Positions 6,050-7,202 of a stretch of 7,202 bases of DNA are shown here, in pieces. The stretch is taken from the NCBI GenBank assembly GCA_021806345.1, contig JAJZXP010000359.1, forward strand, positions 1-7,202, in the 5' to 3' direction. Each line of letters opens with the position of its first letter. The first letter of the stretch is position 1. The DNA comes from Thermoplasmata archaeon (GTDB lineage Archaea; Thermoplasmatota; Thermoplasmata; Thermoplasmatales; Thermoplasmataceae). Position numbers and translations under genes: made by a program. The notes beneath the pieces are model-generated. The model had not been told where the DNA came from and made no database searches. It worked only from the letters and a program-made list of their open reading frames with translations.

Positions 6050-6233
6050 ACTAATGGAAAAAAACAGAGAATTCCTCAGTTTGGTTCGTAAGGTTCCGTC
6101 AGATATCACACAACACACAAGGAAAAACACGCAACCAAGCTTCAATATGTTTATTCATTTTGATTATTGCAAGGTATCCTGTAAAGGTCATTGAATCCTT
6201 ATCAAAGTTGCAATTTTACATCTGAAACAATAA
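6050..6233. other. Intergenic stretch, no gene seen
   Basis: AT-rich sequence with no convincing reading frame, RNA gene or repeat found on either strand. Confidence 0.4.
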
Positions 6234-6517
6234 ATGCGCCATTACGATGGAGGGTCCAGTGAGGTAGCAGAGAGAACATGGGAAAGCATAAAAGTTGACA
6301 GGAAATACGTTTCAACGGATAAGTCAAGGATATACAAGCAATATGATGTCGGATCCTGAATGACGCGAAGACAATGGATAATTTCAGTGTCGATATGAAA
6401 AATCTCTATAACCTAAAAACTAAAAAACATATAGCCTTTTTCTTTTGGATAGCGTATCGGAAACAAAACATCCATTTTAAAGCCAATGAGATATGTACGG
6501 TTCGGGAAATGGAATAA
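6234..6517 (+). pseudogene. Frameshifted coding relic
   Basis: A 41-codon frame from ATG 6234 (MRHYDGGSSEVAERTWESIK, then VDRKYVSTDKSRIYKQYDV) stops at 6357-6359. A second frame, open from 6347, takes over in the overlap and continues RILNDAKTMDNFSVDMKNLY and so on to TAA at 6515-6517. Joined at about 6350 they give one plausible soluble protein of about 90 residues, so a single frameshift is the simplest explanation. The local composition is less AT-rich than the flanks, as expected for former coding DNA. No family is recognised. Alternatively the first part is a real 41-residue small protein and the second is chance. Confidence 0.25.
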
Positions 6518-6870
6518 GGATGGGGACAAAAGGTTTCATGACAATATGTAATTCTCCTGATCCCAATCCCTTTTGAACTCATCTGAAATAACATCATGAG
6601 AATCTTATTCATTGCATCAATAGATTCTGGATAAAATCTGAAAAAATAAAATAAAGAGGATTTTTGCTGAGTTGTCAGTAACCAGATTAAAATTTAATAT
6701 TGGTTTTCATATCGTTTTCGCATTATAAAGACTCTTTCCGCTGCGCATATCGCTAATTAGAGGACAACTATGAGAATAACGAAACATAAAAAATATACAT
6801 TCTCACTTATCACTTAACTTGAAGTCGTCGTTCAAAGTTGGTAAAGGAAATGACTAGCATTATATTATAG
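6518..6870. other. Long intergenic stretch, no intact gene
   Basis: No convincing gene was found on either strand. A 22-codon minus-strand stretch ending near 6539 (containing SDEFKRDWDQENYIL) looks protein-like but is too short to call. A 68-codon minus-strand frame at 6406-6612 overlaps the relic at 6234-6517 and lacks supporting signals. Confidence 0.4.
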
Positions 6871-6897
6871 AATCACATAATATATTTAATAATCACA
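6871..6897 (+). repeat. AATCACA direct repeat, 20-bp spacing
   Basis: AATCACA occurs at 6871-6877 and 6891-6897, exactly 20 bases apart (about two helical turns), with AT-only DNA between. A T-run follows at 6899-6904. It might be a tandem protein-binding site upstream of the channel gene at 7080, or chance in AT-rich sequence. Confidence 0.2.
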
Positions 6898-7045
6898 CTT
6901 TTTTATTTATCTCAAAAATGAATGAGGAATGTTCATCTTTCGATATAAATGGCTGTTGGCGGGGTAGGGGGAAACATTATACGGTTTCAAATCAGCATTA
7001 AAATCTTTGTCCTATAAGTATATATCAAAAAAATAAAAATAAAAA

Positions 7046-7053
7046 TATTTATG
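7046..7053 (+). promoter_or_regulatory. TATA box for channel gene
   Basis: TATTTATG preceded by an A-rich tract is centred near 7049. This predicts a transcript start at about 7076, only a few bases before the ATG at 7080, so the mRNA is probably nearly leaderless. A second TATA-like element at 7013-7025 could give a longer leader. Confidence 0.5.
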
Positions 7054-7079
7054 TAACCCTTAAGTATTTATCGTGGAAC

Positions 7080-7202
7080 ATGGTTGGAATCATAAGGAAA
7101 TCGTTAGCTGAACTGGTTGGTACATACATCTTCGTGCTTTTTGGGCCAGGTAGTGTCGTGGCTTTCATTGCGGCCTTCAATCAAACACTAAATCCATCAA
7201 CG
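7080..7202 (+). CDS. MIP-family channel (aquaporin/GlpF), 5' part
   Basis: Only the first 41 codons are present and the gene runs off the right edge. The N-terminus, MVGIIRKSLAELVGTYIFVL then FGPGSVVAFIAAF, matches the first transmembrane helix of major intrinsic proteins. The hallmark 'AE-h-h-GT-h-h-h-h-h-h-G-x-G' pattern is visible, with A10-E11, G14-T15 and the G22-P23-G24 turn. Family members are six-helix membrane channels of about 230-280 residues that pass water, glycerol or other small neutral solutes. The NPA pore motifs lie beyond the window, so water and glycerol selectivity cannot be told apart. The ATG at 7080 is supported by the TATA box at 7046-7053. It is separated from the surface cluster by more than 1 kb and looks independently transcribed. 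Confidence 0.85.
   Translation, partial: MVGIIRKSLAELVGTYIFVLFGPGSVVAFIAAFNQTLNPST

Noticed and set aside
7021..7045. A-rich tract as a low-complexity or CRISPR-like repeat
   Set aside because: It is a simple AT-rich promoter-region tract with no regular repeat and spacer structure; no CRISPR array was found anywhere in the window.

Overview
This window most likely comes from an acidophilic archaeon of the Thermoplasmata (Thermoplasma/Ferroplasma/Cuniculiplasma type). The evidence is a tRNA gene with no encoded CCA, TATA boxes placed about 25 bases before several starts (suggesting leaderless mRNAs), heavy use of AGA/AGG and ATA codons, moderate-to-low GC, and a large surface protein built from the 'GLPxGxxW' beta repeat common in this group. 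No species is named because nothing here is diagnostic at that level.

Layout. The left part (1-1243) is a tRNA-Pro(GGG) gene followed by eroded DNA: an N-terminal piece of an IS5-like transposase on the minus strand, then two open but start-less coding relics, one on each strand. This looks like a tRNA-adjacent insertion and decay zone. Next is an intact gene (1244-2212) for a tandem winged-helix DNA-binding protein with archaeal promoter elements just upstream.

A co-directional cluster of three genes follows (2427-5989). The first encodes a large secreted, C-terminally anchored protein with four beta repeats, a unique central domain and two more repeats. The last two repeats share a 123-bp perfect DNA duplication. 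Six bases later is an unrecognised 228-codon reading frame, and it ends a few bases before the start of a small membrane-anchored exported protein with a pilin-like N-terminus. The tight spacing suggests one transcript making a cell-surface assembly. The upstream regulator is a natural candidate controller, and a 16-bp near-palindrome lies between it and the cluster. That functional link is inference.

The right part (5990-7079) is over 1 kb without an intact gene. It holds a strong hairpin just after the cluster, a frameshifted coding relic, and AT-rich DNA with a 20-bp-spaced direct repeat. At the right edge a MIP-family channel (aquaporin/glycerol facilitator) starts at 7080 with its own TATA box and runs off the window.

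No CRISPR array, intact transposase, rRNA or recognisable defence gene was seen. The most unusual parts are the surface-protein cluster and its unrecognised middle gene.
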